DNA of 8,049 bases from Acidimicrobiaceae bacterium (lineage in GTDB: Bacteria; Actinomycetota; Acidimicrobiia; Acidimicrobiales; Palsa-688): the NCBI GenBank assembly GCA_030838025.1, contig JAUTXM010000328.1, positions 1 through 8,049 on the forward strand. Reading direction: 5' to 3'. Shown here in pieces: positions 1 to 5,581 of this stretch; the first letter of the stretch is position 1; each line of letters begins with the position of its first letter. The notes beneath the pieces are model-generated. The model had not been told where the DNA came from and ran no database searches. It was given only the letters and a program-made list of their open reading frames with translations. The position numbers and the translations under genes were made by a program.

Positions 1-34
1 CTCGTGGAATGACAGCGGCAACCACGTGAAGCCA

Positions 35-685
35 CTACAGCCGGTCGATGAACCGCTGTTCGGCTGTGTGGCGGCGGAGTCCGACGGCCTTGACCAGTTC
101 GTCGGTCGCCTCGATCGGAAATGTCACTCGGACGAGGTCAAGGTCGTCGTGGTGGCAGGCGACGCGGAACCCGGCGGCCCGAAACATTTGCAGCATGGGC
201 CCGTTCTGCGCCAGGGTGTCGGCCACGAAGGAGCGGATTCCTCGGGTCCGAGCCGCGTCGGCTAAGTGTTCGAGGAGCAGGGTGCCCAGACCGAGGTGGT
301 GATACAGATCGGCCACCACGAAGGCAACCTCGGCTTCGCCATCGCGACCGGTGGCGTCGTAGCGGCCGATGGCGACAAGCGTATTGTCTGCCTCGACCAC
401 CAGGGCCAGGCGGTCGAGGTAGTCCACGACGGTGAATCGGGTGACCTCCCGTGGCGACAATCGGGGATGGGCCGAGAAGAACCGGAGATAGACCGTTTCG
501 GGGGAGAGCCGGCCATGGAACTCCACCAGGGCCAAGGCGTCATCGGGGCGGATCGGTCGGATGCGGACGACCGTCCCGTCGGCAGCCAAGGCATCCACCT
601 CCAGCTCGGACGGGTATCGGGCAGCGAACGTGGCGCCCGCCGGGGCCGGCATTGCGGGAATGACGTCCGCGGTGGCTGATGTCAC
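35..685 (-). CDS. GNAT-family acetyltransferase, Pat-like catalytic domain, third gene of the USP operon
   Basis: This encodes a cytoplasmic acetyl-CoA-dependent N-acetyltransferase of about 216 residues. A single GNAT domain occupies roughly residues 35-180. It opens with a VRIRPIRPDDA strand/helix typical of the family. It then has the GRLSPETVYLRFF segment characteristic of the GNAT domain in mycobacterial Pat lysine acetyltransferases and in acetyltransferases fused to NDP-forming acyl-CoA synthetases. Next come an acidic strand, GEAEVAFVV (Glu 117/119, candidate general base), and the acetyl-CoA loop YHHLGLGT (about 128-135), where His replaces the usual Gln/Arg of the Q/RxxGxG motif. 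There is no cyclic-nucleotide or synthetase domain; the N-terminus is only a short Ala/Pro-rich tail. I chose the GTG at 685 because it overlaps the upstream USP stop as GTGA. A TTG at 724 would overlap by 43 bases, and an ATG at 652 remains possible. By family knowledge the substrate is probably a protein lysine, with neighbouring USPs as candidates. The substrate is inference; the fold is secure. Confidence 0.88.
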   Translation of the reverse strand: MTSATADVIPAMPAPAGATFAARYPSELEVDALAADGTVVRIRPIRPDDALALVEFHGRLSPETVYLRFFSAHPRLSPREVTRFTVVDYLDRLALVVEADNTLVAIGRYDATGRDGEAEVAFVVADLYHHLGLGTLLLEHLADAARTRGIRSFVADTLAQNGPMLQMFRAAGFRVACHHDDLDLVRVTFPIEATDELVKAVGLRRHTAEQRFIDRL

Positions 686-1617
686 GGGATGACCGCAACC
701 GGGCAGTCGGAGTGGTGCAGGCAACCCCAGCTCGTGGAGCCGAGGATCGCAGCAGTCAACCCGGCGTGGCCCCGGCCGCCCACGACAATCAGGGCGGCAT
801 CGACAGCAACGGCCACCAGCTCAAGATCGGCGACGCCTTCCACGAGCCGTGCGGTCACGGCAACCCCGGCGCCGGGTTCCAGCTCCCGGAGTGCCTGGGC
901 CAAGATCTCCTCACCGGCTTGCTTGCAGTCCCCGGGAGGGATGGCCAAGGTCGGGGCGTACGGTGAAGCGAGCATCACTGGCACGTGCCAGGCGTGGACG
1001 ACCACGAGCGCACAACGACGGCGCTGTGCCTCGTGGCCCGCCCACCGCAGCGCCCTGGCCGCCCCCTCGGAACCGTCGACCCCGACAACGATCGCCGGGC
1101 CCCCTGATCGATCGGCAGTCGACGGGATCACCACGGTCGGGCAGACCCGGCGGTGAAGTAGGGCGGAGCTGACCGAGCCGACGAACAGACTCGTCAGTGC
1201 CCCGTGGCCCCTCGTCCCGACTACCAGCAGGTCGGCGTCTCGGGCCGTCTCGGCGAGTACCTGGACCGGGTCACCCGCAATCAGCTCGACGTGCGTCGAT
1301 GGGTGGCCCTCACCTGAGGCGACCACGTCGGCGACCAGTGCCGAAAGCGCGCGCTCTTGGTCGGCCAGGAACTCGAACACGGGCAGTTCGGTCCTACGAT
1401 CGACGACTTCGAAGGCATCGGGTGTCAAAACCTTGATCACACGGCATCGGACGTGGCGACACTCGGCTTCTTTGATCGCCCACTGGAGGGCGTGGCGCGA
1501 CGACAGCGACCCGTCCACCCCCACCACCACATCGCCCGGTTCTGACGCGATGAGAGCGTCGGTCACCGGGGCAGGCCGAGGGACGACTCCGGTCGCGCTG
1601 CGGCCTGAAACGGTCAT
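682..1617 (-). CDS. Tandem-domain universal stress protein (UspA family, ATP-binding type)
   Basis: This is a soluble cytoplasmic protein of 311 residues built from two UspA domains (about 29-165 and 175-311), the usual size of actinobacterial tandem USPs. Each domain starts with a VVGVDGS strand-loop whose Asp (35 and 181) contacts adenine nucleotide in this family. Each ends with the nucleotide-binding signature G-x2-G-x9-G-S: G134-TR-G137...G147-S in the first and G280-GR-G283...G293-S in the second. Each closes with a CPxxVIP strand. Both sites look intact, so ATP binding is expected. USPs act as stress or energy-state effectors rather than enzymes with one defined reaction. The ATG at 1617 is preceded by AAGGAG ten bases upstream and overlaps the stop of the preceding USP gene as ATGA. 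Its own stop overlaps the start of the acetyltransferase gene. The roughly 28-residue N-terminal extension before the first domain is unremarkable. Confidence 0.95.
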   Translation of the reverse strand: MTVSGRSATGVVPRPAPVTDALIASEPGDVVVGVDGSLSSRHALQWAIKEAECRHVRCRVIKVLTPDAFEVVDRRTELPVFEFLADQERALSALVADVVASGEGHPSTHVELIAGDPVQVLAETARDADLLVVGTRGHGALTSLFVGSVSSALLHRRVCPTVVIPSTADRSGGPAIVVGVDGSEGAARALRWAGHEAQRRRCALVVVHAWHVPVMLASPYAPTLAIPPGDCKQAGEEILAQALRELEPGAGVAVTARLVEGVADLELVAVAVDAALIVVGGRGHAGLTAAILGSTSWGCLHHSDCPVAVIP

Positions 1618-2177
1618 GTTCGCTCATCTCCTTGGCCCGCCGATGCCGTGGCGGGTTCGTAGGCGGATTGGTGGTCGGGCTGGGAGGTCGAATCGACCAC
1701 CGTCACCGGACAGACAGCGTTCGTGCGGCAGTAGGCACTGAGCGATTCCTCGTCCGGTGCCGGGGCCGAGCCAGGATCGTGATGGCCGAGGACCAGCTCG
1801 ACCGCTCGTTGGGAACGATCGACCAACACATCCCCGGGGCGGCCCTCGGCGAGAGACGCGTGCACCCGGATCTGTGCGCCCCGAAGGCCGGCCACCCGGG
1901 CCGCTTCGTCCAGTTGCTGGCGCGTCGAGATCGGATCGGCCCCGACAGGAGCTGTGATTGCCGCCGCCGGCGACGAGTCATCGACGCAACACACGACTTC
2001 GAGCTCGGCGCGGCGCCCTCCGGCGTCATCGGCAGCCCACCGCAGTGCCTGCCAGGCCGACGGTGATCCGTCGAACCCCACCACAACCGGGCCGTCGCCA
2101 GTACGGCCGTCGGCAGTCGGGCCGTGCGCCGTGGTGCCGCCGGCTGTAACGCCGTCAAATGCGTTGTTCGAGATCAT
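1614..2177 (-). CDS. Single-domain universal stress protein with degenerate nucleotide-binding loop
   Basis: This is a 187-residue protein and the first gene of the USP-USP-acetyltransferase operon. A UspA domain spans about residues 30-162. It begins with VVVGFDGS and ALRWA, and ends with AYCRTNAVCPVTVVD, which matches the last helix and strand of the fold. The ATP signature G-x2-G-x9-G-S/T is missing: the expected place reads LGHHDPGSAPAPDEESLS, so this USP probably does not bind ATP in the canonical way. The N-terminal 30 residues are Gly/Thr/Asp-rich and encoded partly by a 15-base repeat. The last 25 residues are polar and probably disordered. I chose the ATG at 2177 because AGGTGATC, a good match to the 3' end of 16S rRNA, lies just upstream; an in-frame GTG at 2186 lies inside that ribosome-binding site. 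USP membership is firm; exact role unknown. Confidence 0.87.
   Translation of the reverse strand: MISNNAFDGVTAGGTTAHGPTADGRTGDGPVVVGFDGSPSAWQALRWAADDAGGRRAELEVVCCVDDSSPAAAITAPVGADPISTRQQLDEAARVAGLRGAQIRVHASLAEGRPGDVLVDRSQRAVELVLGHHDPGSAPAPDEESLSAYCRTNAVCPVTVVDSTSQPDHQSAYEPATASAGQGDERT
1628..1633 (-). promoter_or_regulatory. Ribosome-binding site of the tandem USP gene
   Basis: AAGGAG on the minus strand lies ten bases before the ATG at 1617, inside the end of the upstream USP gene. It confirms the start and indicates that the downstream gene can also recruit ribosomes independently of the ATGA overlap. Confidence 0.7.
2090..2134 (-). repeat. Three imperfect 15-base tandem repeats in the USP N-terminus
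   Basis: On the plus strand three adjacent 15-base units begin with ggccgt, at 2090, 2105 and 2120. Units 1 and 2 match at 12 of 15 positions, and units 2 and 3 at 11 of 15. The period is a multiple of three. On the minus strand they encode a Gly/Thr/Asp-rich low-complexity stretch (HGPTADGRTGDG) just before the USP fold. This looks like local slippage making a flexible tail. It could also be chance similarity in GC-rich, low-complexity DNA. Confidence 0.45.
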
Positions 2178-2180
2178 GGC

Positions 2181-2188
2181 GATCACCT
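2181..2188 (-). promoter_or_regulatory. Ribosome-binding site deciding the start of the single-domain USP
   Basis: The minus strand reads AGGTGATC followed by GCC and then the ATG at 2177. AGGTGATC is an uninterrupted match to the sequence complementary to the 16S rRNA 3' end. The alternative GTG start at 2186 lies within this match, which argues for the ATG. Confidence 0.65.
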
Positions 2189-2225
2189 CTCCACCTAGCT
2201 TCGGCCTCGGAGATACGGATGGGGC

Positions 2226-2240
2226 AGGGCCGAAGGTCCC
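2226..2240 (-). promoter_or_regulatory. DosR/DevR-like operator upstream of the USP operon
   Basis: The minus strand reads GGGACCTTCGGCCCT, about 48 bases before the USP start codon. Against the mycobacterial DosR consensus TTSGGGACTWWAGTCCCSAA, the 20 bases at 2224-2243 match at 13 positions. Read on the plus strand, one half-site (GTCCCGA) is perfect. DosR sites in mycobacteria often precede USP genes at this kind of distance. A very similar sequence lies in the other promoter region of this window. It is a poor RNA hairpin because the bases next to the CTTCGG loop mispair, so a terminator is a less good explanation. No regulator gene is in the window, so assignment to DosR is inference. 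Confidence 0.5.
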
Positions 2241-2247
2241 GACGTGC

Positions 2248-2262
2248 GGGGCCGAACGTCAA
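2248..2262 (-). promoter_or_regulatory. Possible second, degenerate DosR-like site
   Basis: The minus strand reads TTGACGTTCGGCCCC, sharing GAC, TTCGGCCC and spacing with the stronger site at 2226-2240. The two centres are 22 bases apart, about two helical turns, as in some paired DosR promoters. The match alone is weak, and TTGACG could equally be a -35 element, although I see no convincing -10 sequence at the right distance. Confidence 0.25.
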
Positions 2263-2270
2263 GTTGTCCC

Positions 2271-2291
2271 TCGCGCCGGCCTTGGCCGCGA
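2271..2291 (-). terminator. Possible hairpin downstream of the ABC permease gene
   Basis: Twenty-four bases past the permease stop lies TCGCGCCGGCCTTGGCCGCGA, with outer arms TCGC/GCGA and inner GGCC/GGCC. A wider CGCCGG/CCGGCG pair surrounds it (2274-2279 and 2295-2300). There is no T-run, so it is not a standard intrinsic terminator. It may attenuate readthrough from the ABC operon into the USP operon, or be a GC-rich coincidence. Confidence 0.22.
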
Positions 2292-2314
2292 GTTCCGGCG
2301 AACGGGTCGCTCCG

Positions 2315-3949
2315 TCAGGCGCCGGCCAGGTCCCGACGATCGAAGAGCGCGACACCGGCGCCAGCCGCGAGAAGCCCGAGGCAGACCAGCGCGGCCCCGG
2401 CTGACCAGTTCGGATCCGCCGCCGGCGCCGGCGTCATGTGGGCGAGCACCGATGTGTCGATCAGCCAGTGGTTGGCATGCACGACGGACGCGGCGAACTC
2501 GACGAGCAGCGACCAGGCGACCAGCGCGAAGGTGAATGTCGGCGCGATGCGGGGACGCAGCCCGTAGGCCAATGCTCCGGCGCCGAGCACGAACAAGGCC
2601 GGTGGTGCAGTGTTCACCCCGGCCGCCAGGAGCTGTCCGAGACCGACTCCGCTGTCCTGGCTGGCCGCGCCCACCCAGGTGGCGATACCGGTGATGACGC
2701 TGCCCGCGGTCACCAGTCCTGCGGCGACGGCCAACCGACCGGCCAACCAACCCCGGCGGCTCAGCGGCTGGACGAAAAGGTTGTCGGTTCGACCGGCGGA
2801 CTCCTCGCCCCACGTCGCCCCGATCTGTCCGGCGGCGACGAAGGCGACCAGAGCCGCAGCCGACAGCAGCGCGATCCCGAGATACGCGGCGGCGCCACCG
2901 CGATGGCCGCCGAGGCGCTCGACCGCGCTGGTGACACTCGCCGACCCGCTGATAGCGGCAGCAGCCGACTGCGCGACCAGGCCGATCACAAACCCGAGAA
3001 CCGCCAGGCCTGCGAACCAGCCGATGGCCACGGGGCGCACCAGACGGACAGCCAAGGTGGCGGGTCCCGACAGCAGGGCGGTCGAAGGTGCAGGCGCGTC
3101 ATTGCCGCCGAAAAGGCCGGCCCCGACATCACGCCGCCGGGCCACCGCAACCGCAGCCACCGACGCAGTGACGATCAGCATCACCACGGGCACGAGAGCC
3201 AGCGGTCTCGACCCGCCCAGCGGGCGGAGCTCCTCGCACCATCCAAGCGGGCTGGCCCAGCGCAGCCATCCCACATTGGAGCTCGAATCGGCGACCATCC
3301 GAATCAGGAACGACGCGCCGAGCACCGCGGCACCGATGCCGTTGGCCGATCGCCGGCTCGTGGCCACTTCGGCCGCAAGGGCACCCACGGACATGAACAT
3401 TGCAGCCCCGGCGACCAGCGAGACCGCGAGGAACAGCGACCCGGTCGTCGAGAACCGCACCGTTGACATGGAACCCTCCACCGACACGATGACCGCCGTG
3501 ACCGCCCACAGCGCCCCCAAACCGGCCAGCAAGCCAACGAGCGCCTGCACTGCAGCCCGTCCCCGAGTGGTTTGGCCGGTCAAGTACAACTCCCAGCGCC
3601 CCGCGTCCTCTTCGCCCCGAAGGACCCTGGTGGCTCCGAAGAGCCCCCACACGGCCCCGGCGACGCTCAGGACGCCGAGGCTTCGCCAGGCGGTGAAACC
3701 CGCAACCGTCTCCAAATGCCGGGCCGTCCCGACCAGGGCAGCCAAACCGGCATTGGCTTCGAACGAGTCGGCCAGTTTGGCCCGAGCGGCCGGCGTCGGG
3801 TAGAGCGACGCGTAGCCCGCCGCCGAGAGGGCCACGTACCCGCCGAAAACGACTCCCCACAACGCACCCGAACGCGCCGTGCGCCGGGCCGTTCGAATCA
3901 CGACGACGTTGGCTGCCGCCTGGTCGTCCACCGAGGCGTCAGGCGGCAT
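2315..3949 (-). CDS. ABC-2-type exporter permease, two-halved, polyketide-antibiotic-exporter family
   Basis: This is a 544-residue integral membrane protein of the group annotated as putative exporters of polyketide antibiotics (COG3559-like). Hydrophobicity suggests about 12 membrane segments: near 30-50, 90-108, 133-156, 170-192, 203-220, 249-270, 308-330, 353-375, 402-425, 438-462, 470-490 and 516-535. The two six-segment halves carry the same cytoplasmic motif, E-E-D-A-G-R at 113-118 and E-E-S-A-G-R at 382-387, 269 residues apart, so one chain probably supplies the whole pore. The ATG at 3949 lies within the last codons of the upstream ATPase gene (11-base overlap). I see no strong ribosome-binding site, so translation is probably coupled. 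Together with the ATPase it should move a hydrophobic compound out of the cell. No biosynthetic genes are present, so the substrate is unknown; self-protection or lipid/drug efflux are alternatives. Confidence 0.87.
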   Translation of the reverse strand: MPPDASVDDQAAANVVVIRTARRTARSGALWGVVFGGYVALSAAGYASLYPTPAARAKLADSFEANAGLAALVGTARHLETVAGFTAWRSLGVLSVAGAVWGLFGATRVLRGEEDAGRWELYLTGQTTRGRAAVQALVGLLAGLGALWAVTAVIVSVEGSMSTVRFSTTGSLFLAVSLVAGAAMFMSVGALAAEVATSRRSANGIGAAVLGASFLIRMVADSSSNVGWLRWASPLGWCEELRPLGGSRPLALVPVVMLIVTASVAAVAVARRRDVGAGLFGGNDAPAPSTALLSGPATLAVRLVRPVAIGWFAGLAVLGFVIGLVAQSAAAAISGSASVTSAVERLGGHRGGAAAYLGIALLSAAALVAFVAAGQIGATWGEESAGRTDNLFVQPLSRRGWLAGRLAVAAGLVTAGSVITGIATWVGAASQDSGVGLGQLLAAGVNTAPPALFVLGAGALAYGLRPRIAPTFTFALVAWSLLVEFAASVVHANHWLIDTSVLAHMTPAPAADPNWSAGAALVCLGLLAAGAGVALFDRRDLAGA

Positions 3950-4856
3950 CGGTGATCGTCCGAGAGGGATCAGAGGGATCGGCGCCGTAGTGGGCTACGA
4001 ACAACTCCTCGAGTGACGGCTCCCGGCTCACCAGGCGACGGACTCCGCTGACCGCGAGAACCTGCAACAGCGGGTCGATCGGGCCGATCACCTGGCATCG
4101 GACCCGGCTGCCGTCCACGACGACGGCCTTCACTCCCGGCACCGCCGTCAGGTCCGGGACCGTGGTCTCGAAGTCCGCTTCGACCGTCAAGGCCGACAGG
4201 TGACGCATCTCCGACAAGGTCCCCACCTCGACCAGCTGTCCGGCCCGCAAGATGGCGACGCGCTGACAGAGCGCCTCGACCTCGCTCAGGATGTGCGAGG
4301 ACAAGAACACGGTTTGGCCGTTGTCGAGTGCGTCATGCACACACTCCCGGAAGGCCACTTCCATCAGTGGGTCCAAACCGCTGGTCGGCTCGTCGAGCAG
4401 CAGCAACTCGGCGCGGGTCATCAGTGCCCCGATCAGCACCAGCTTCTGGCGGTTGCCTTTCGAATAGGCCCGCACCCGCTTCGAGGGGTCGAACTCGAAC
4501 CGCTCGATCAGCACGTCCCGGTAGGCCAGATCGACGCGTCCGTGGATGCGACCCAGCAGGTGCAGGGTCTCGGACCCGGTCAATTGTGGCCACAGGCTGG
4601 GCTCACCGGGCACGTAGGCGACCTTGCGATGCGCTTCGACTGGACGTCGCTGACAATCGACACCGAAGATCTCGGCCCGGCCCGACGTGGCCCGGATCAG
4701 GTTCAGCAGCAACCGGATGGTCGTGGTCTTCCCGGCGCCGTTGGGGCCCAGGTAGCCGAGCGCCTCCCCCGCCGCGACCTCAAGATTCAGGGAGCGCAAC
4801 GCTGCCGTCGTGGCGTACGACTTCGACAGCCCCTCGACACGGAGAGCGAGCGTCAC
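3939..4856 (-). CDS. ABC transporter ATP-binding protein (drug/antibiotic exporter type)
   Basis: This is a cytoplasmic ATPase subunit of 305 residues that powers the permease encoded next. In order it shows Walker A GPNGAGKT (about 37-44), a Q-loop region reading YVPGEPSLW without the usual Gln, the signature YSKGNRQKL (about 131-139), Walker B LLLLDEPTSGLD (about 151-162) and the switch SSH (about 186-188). The YSKGN form of the signature and the roughly 85-residue C-terminal extension are typical of DrrA/BcrA-type exporter ATPases. I chose the GTG at 4856 because AAGAAGG ends six bases upstream; the TTG at 4862 directly abuts that site. This gene leads the two-gene operon and is transcribed away from the flavoprotein gene, with 235 bases between the two starts. 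Family assignment is secure; substrate unknown. Confidence 0.93.
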   Translation of the reverse strand: MTLALRVEGLSKSYATTAALRSLNLEVAAGEALGYLGPNGAGKTTTIRLLLNLIRATSGRAEIFGVDCQRRPVEAHRKVAYVPGEPSLWPQLTGSETLHLLGRIHGRVDLAYRDVLIERFEFDPSKRVRAYSKGNRQKLVLIGALMTRAELLLLDEPTSGLDPLMEVAFRECVHDALDNGQTVFLSSHILSEVEALCQRVAILRAGQLVEVGTLSEMRHLSALTVEADFETTVPDLTAVPGVKAVVVDGSRVRCQVIGPIDPLLQVLAVSGVRRLVSREPSLEELFVAHYGADPSDPSRTITDAA

Positions 4857-4862
4857 GGGCAA

Positions 4863-4869
4863 CCTTCTT
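4863..4869 (-). promoter_or_regulatory. Ribosome-binding site deciding the ABC ATPase start
   Basis: The minus strand reads AAGAAGG, then TTGCCC, then the GTG at 4856. The six-base spacing is ideal for the GTG, whereas the TTG at 4862 would leave no spacing. Confidence 0.6.
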
Positions 4870-4962
4870 TCAAGTTCGACCCGTCCAAGTGTGGCCGGGT
4901 TCGCGTCACGTAAGCGACCCGTGCCCCAACGGCCTCATGTACAGCCGAAAGCTGCGCCATCA

Positions 4963-4977
4963 GTGACCTTCGACCCT
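4963..4977. promoter_or_regulatory. DosR/DevR-like operator in the ABC exporter / flavoprotein divergent region
   Basis: The plus strand reads GTGACCTTCGACCCT, which shares GACCTTCG and CCCT with the site upstream of the USP operon (13 of 15 positions identical). The 20 bases at 4960-4979 match the DosR consensus at 11 positions, with the GAC and CCC cores retained. It lies midway between the divergent starts, 106 bases from the ABC ATPase GTG and 114 bases from the flavoprotein ATG, so it could serve either gene. Function is inferred from similarity only. Confidence 0.38.
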
Positions 4978-5035
4978 GGCGCCCGACGCAGGCCCGGCCC
5001 GACGATGGAGAGGTGACGTCGGATCGCAACGGACT

Positions 5036-5050
5036 GGCACCTCTGTCCCG
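5036..5050 (+). promoter_or_regulatory. Weak DosR-like site just upstream of the flavoprotein gene
   Basis: GGCACCTCTGTCCCG has a good right half (GTCCCG) and a partial left half. It ends 41 bases before the ATG at 5092, a distance like that of the site before the USP operon. A match this weak is expected by chance fairly often in a GC-rich region, so it gains credit mainly from position. Confidence 0.22.
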
Positions 5051-5081
5051 CTCGGAGAGCATGAGGCTGCTCGAGGCCGCT

Positions 5082-5085
5082 GGAG
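5082..5085 (+). promoter_or_regulatory. Ribosome-binding site of the flavoprotein gene
   Basis: GGAG lies six bases before the ATG at 5092 and supports that start over the TTG at 5128 further in. Confidence 0.5.
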
Positions 5086-5091
5086 CGGGAA

Positions 5092-5577
5092 ATGTCGCCC
5101 GTTGACCCCGTCTCGCCCGCAGTCGGGTTGAACAGCGGACTGGAATCAATCCCCCCCGTGGAATGCATTCGATTGCTGGCGGGCGAGGACTTCGGGCGCC
5201 TGGGCGTGGCTATCGGAGGAGAGCCGGAGATTTTCCCGCTGAACTATGTGGTCGACGGCGGCGGTGCGATCGTGTTCCGGACCGGCCCGGGGACGGGCAT
5301 GATGAACGGCGCCCTCGGCGCGCCCGTGGTGTTCGAGGTCGATCGACTGGACCGCGAAAGCGGCTCCGGTTGGAGTGTCGTCGTCCATGGCCGTACCCAT
5401 CGGGTGCCTCCGGGGGAATCGGCCGCCCTCAGGAGCCGCATGGCCTCATTCGCGGTGCACCCTCGGGGTGCCGACAAGCCCCTGTTGTTCCGAGTGGTCC
5501 CTGTCACCGTGAGTGGACGGCGGATCCGCCCGCCTCATTCGCCCTCAGTTCGAGCGCTCGCCGGCCGCCAAGCCTGA
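5092..5577 (+). CDS. Pyridoxamine 5'-phosphate oxidase-like flavin-binding split-barrel protein
   Basis: This is a small cytoplasmic protein of 161 residues from the actinobacterial group of PNPOx-like split barrels (Pyridox_ox_2 type). The N-terminal helix CIRLLAGEDFGRLGVAI (about 25-41) is followed by strands FPLNYVVDGG and AIVFRTGPG (about 48-67). The Arg-Thr-Gly there corresponds to the region that holds the FMN phosphate in relatives. VVFEVDRLD and GWSVVVHGRT (about 79-102) form the next barrel strands, and LFRVVPVTVSGRRI (about 132-145) the last. Relatives bind FMN, F420 or haem and usually act as reductases or redox sensors; the specificity cannot be read from sequence, and true PNPOx activity is unlikely. 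It is transcribed divergently from the ABC operon and converges on the ATPase gene with a 4-base gap. Proteins of this type occur in the mycobacterial DosR regulon, which fits the upstream sites. Confidence 0.85.
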   Translation: MSPVDPVSPAVGLNSGLESIPPVECIRLLAGEDFGRLGVAIGGEPEIFPLNYVVDGGGAIVFRTGPGTGMMNGALGAPVVFEVDRLDRESGSGWSVVVHGRTHRVPPGESAALRSRMASFAVHPRGADKPLLFRVVPVTVSGRRIRPPHSPSVRALAGRQA

Positions 5578-5581
5578 AGAC

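Noticed and set aside
683..724. TTG start at 724 for the acetyltransferase
   Set aside because: It would overlap the USP gene by 43 bases and add residues not belonging to the GNAT fold; the GTG at 685 gives a clean 4-base overlap.
2226..2240. The CTTCGG-containing site read as a tetraloop terminator
   Set aside because: Only the C-G pair next to the UUCG loop can form; the next pairs are C-C and A-C, and no T-run follows. A DNA-binding dyad fits better.
2155..2355. A 66-residue minus-strand frame in the gap between permease and USP genes
   Set aside because: It overlaps the permease end, the DosR-like sites and the USP ribosome-binding site, and resembles no known protein. Its composition is random-looking.
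2438..3803. Long plus-strand open frames (2438-3466 and 2610-3803) opposite the permease gene
   Set aside because: Their translations are Arg/Pro/Ala/Thr-rich without hydrophobic periodicity or any recognisable domain, and they lie antisense to a well-formed 12-helix permease. They are composition shadows of GC-rich codons.
4853..5168. Small minus-strand frames (4853-5149, 4935-5168) in the divergent promoter region
   Set aside because: They cross the flavoprotein start and the ABC start without a ribosome-binding site or recognisable features; promoter DNA is the better explanation.
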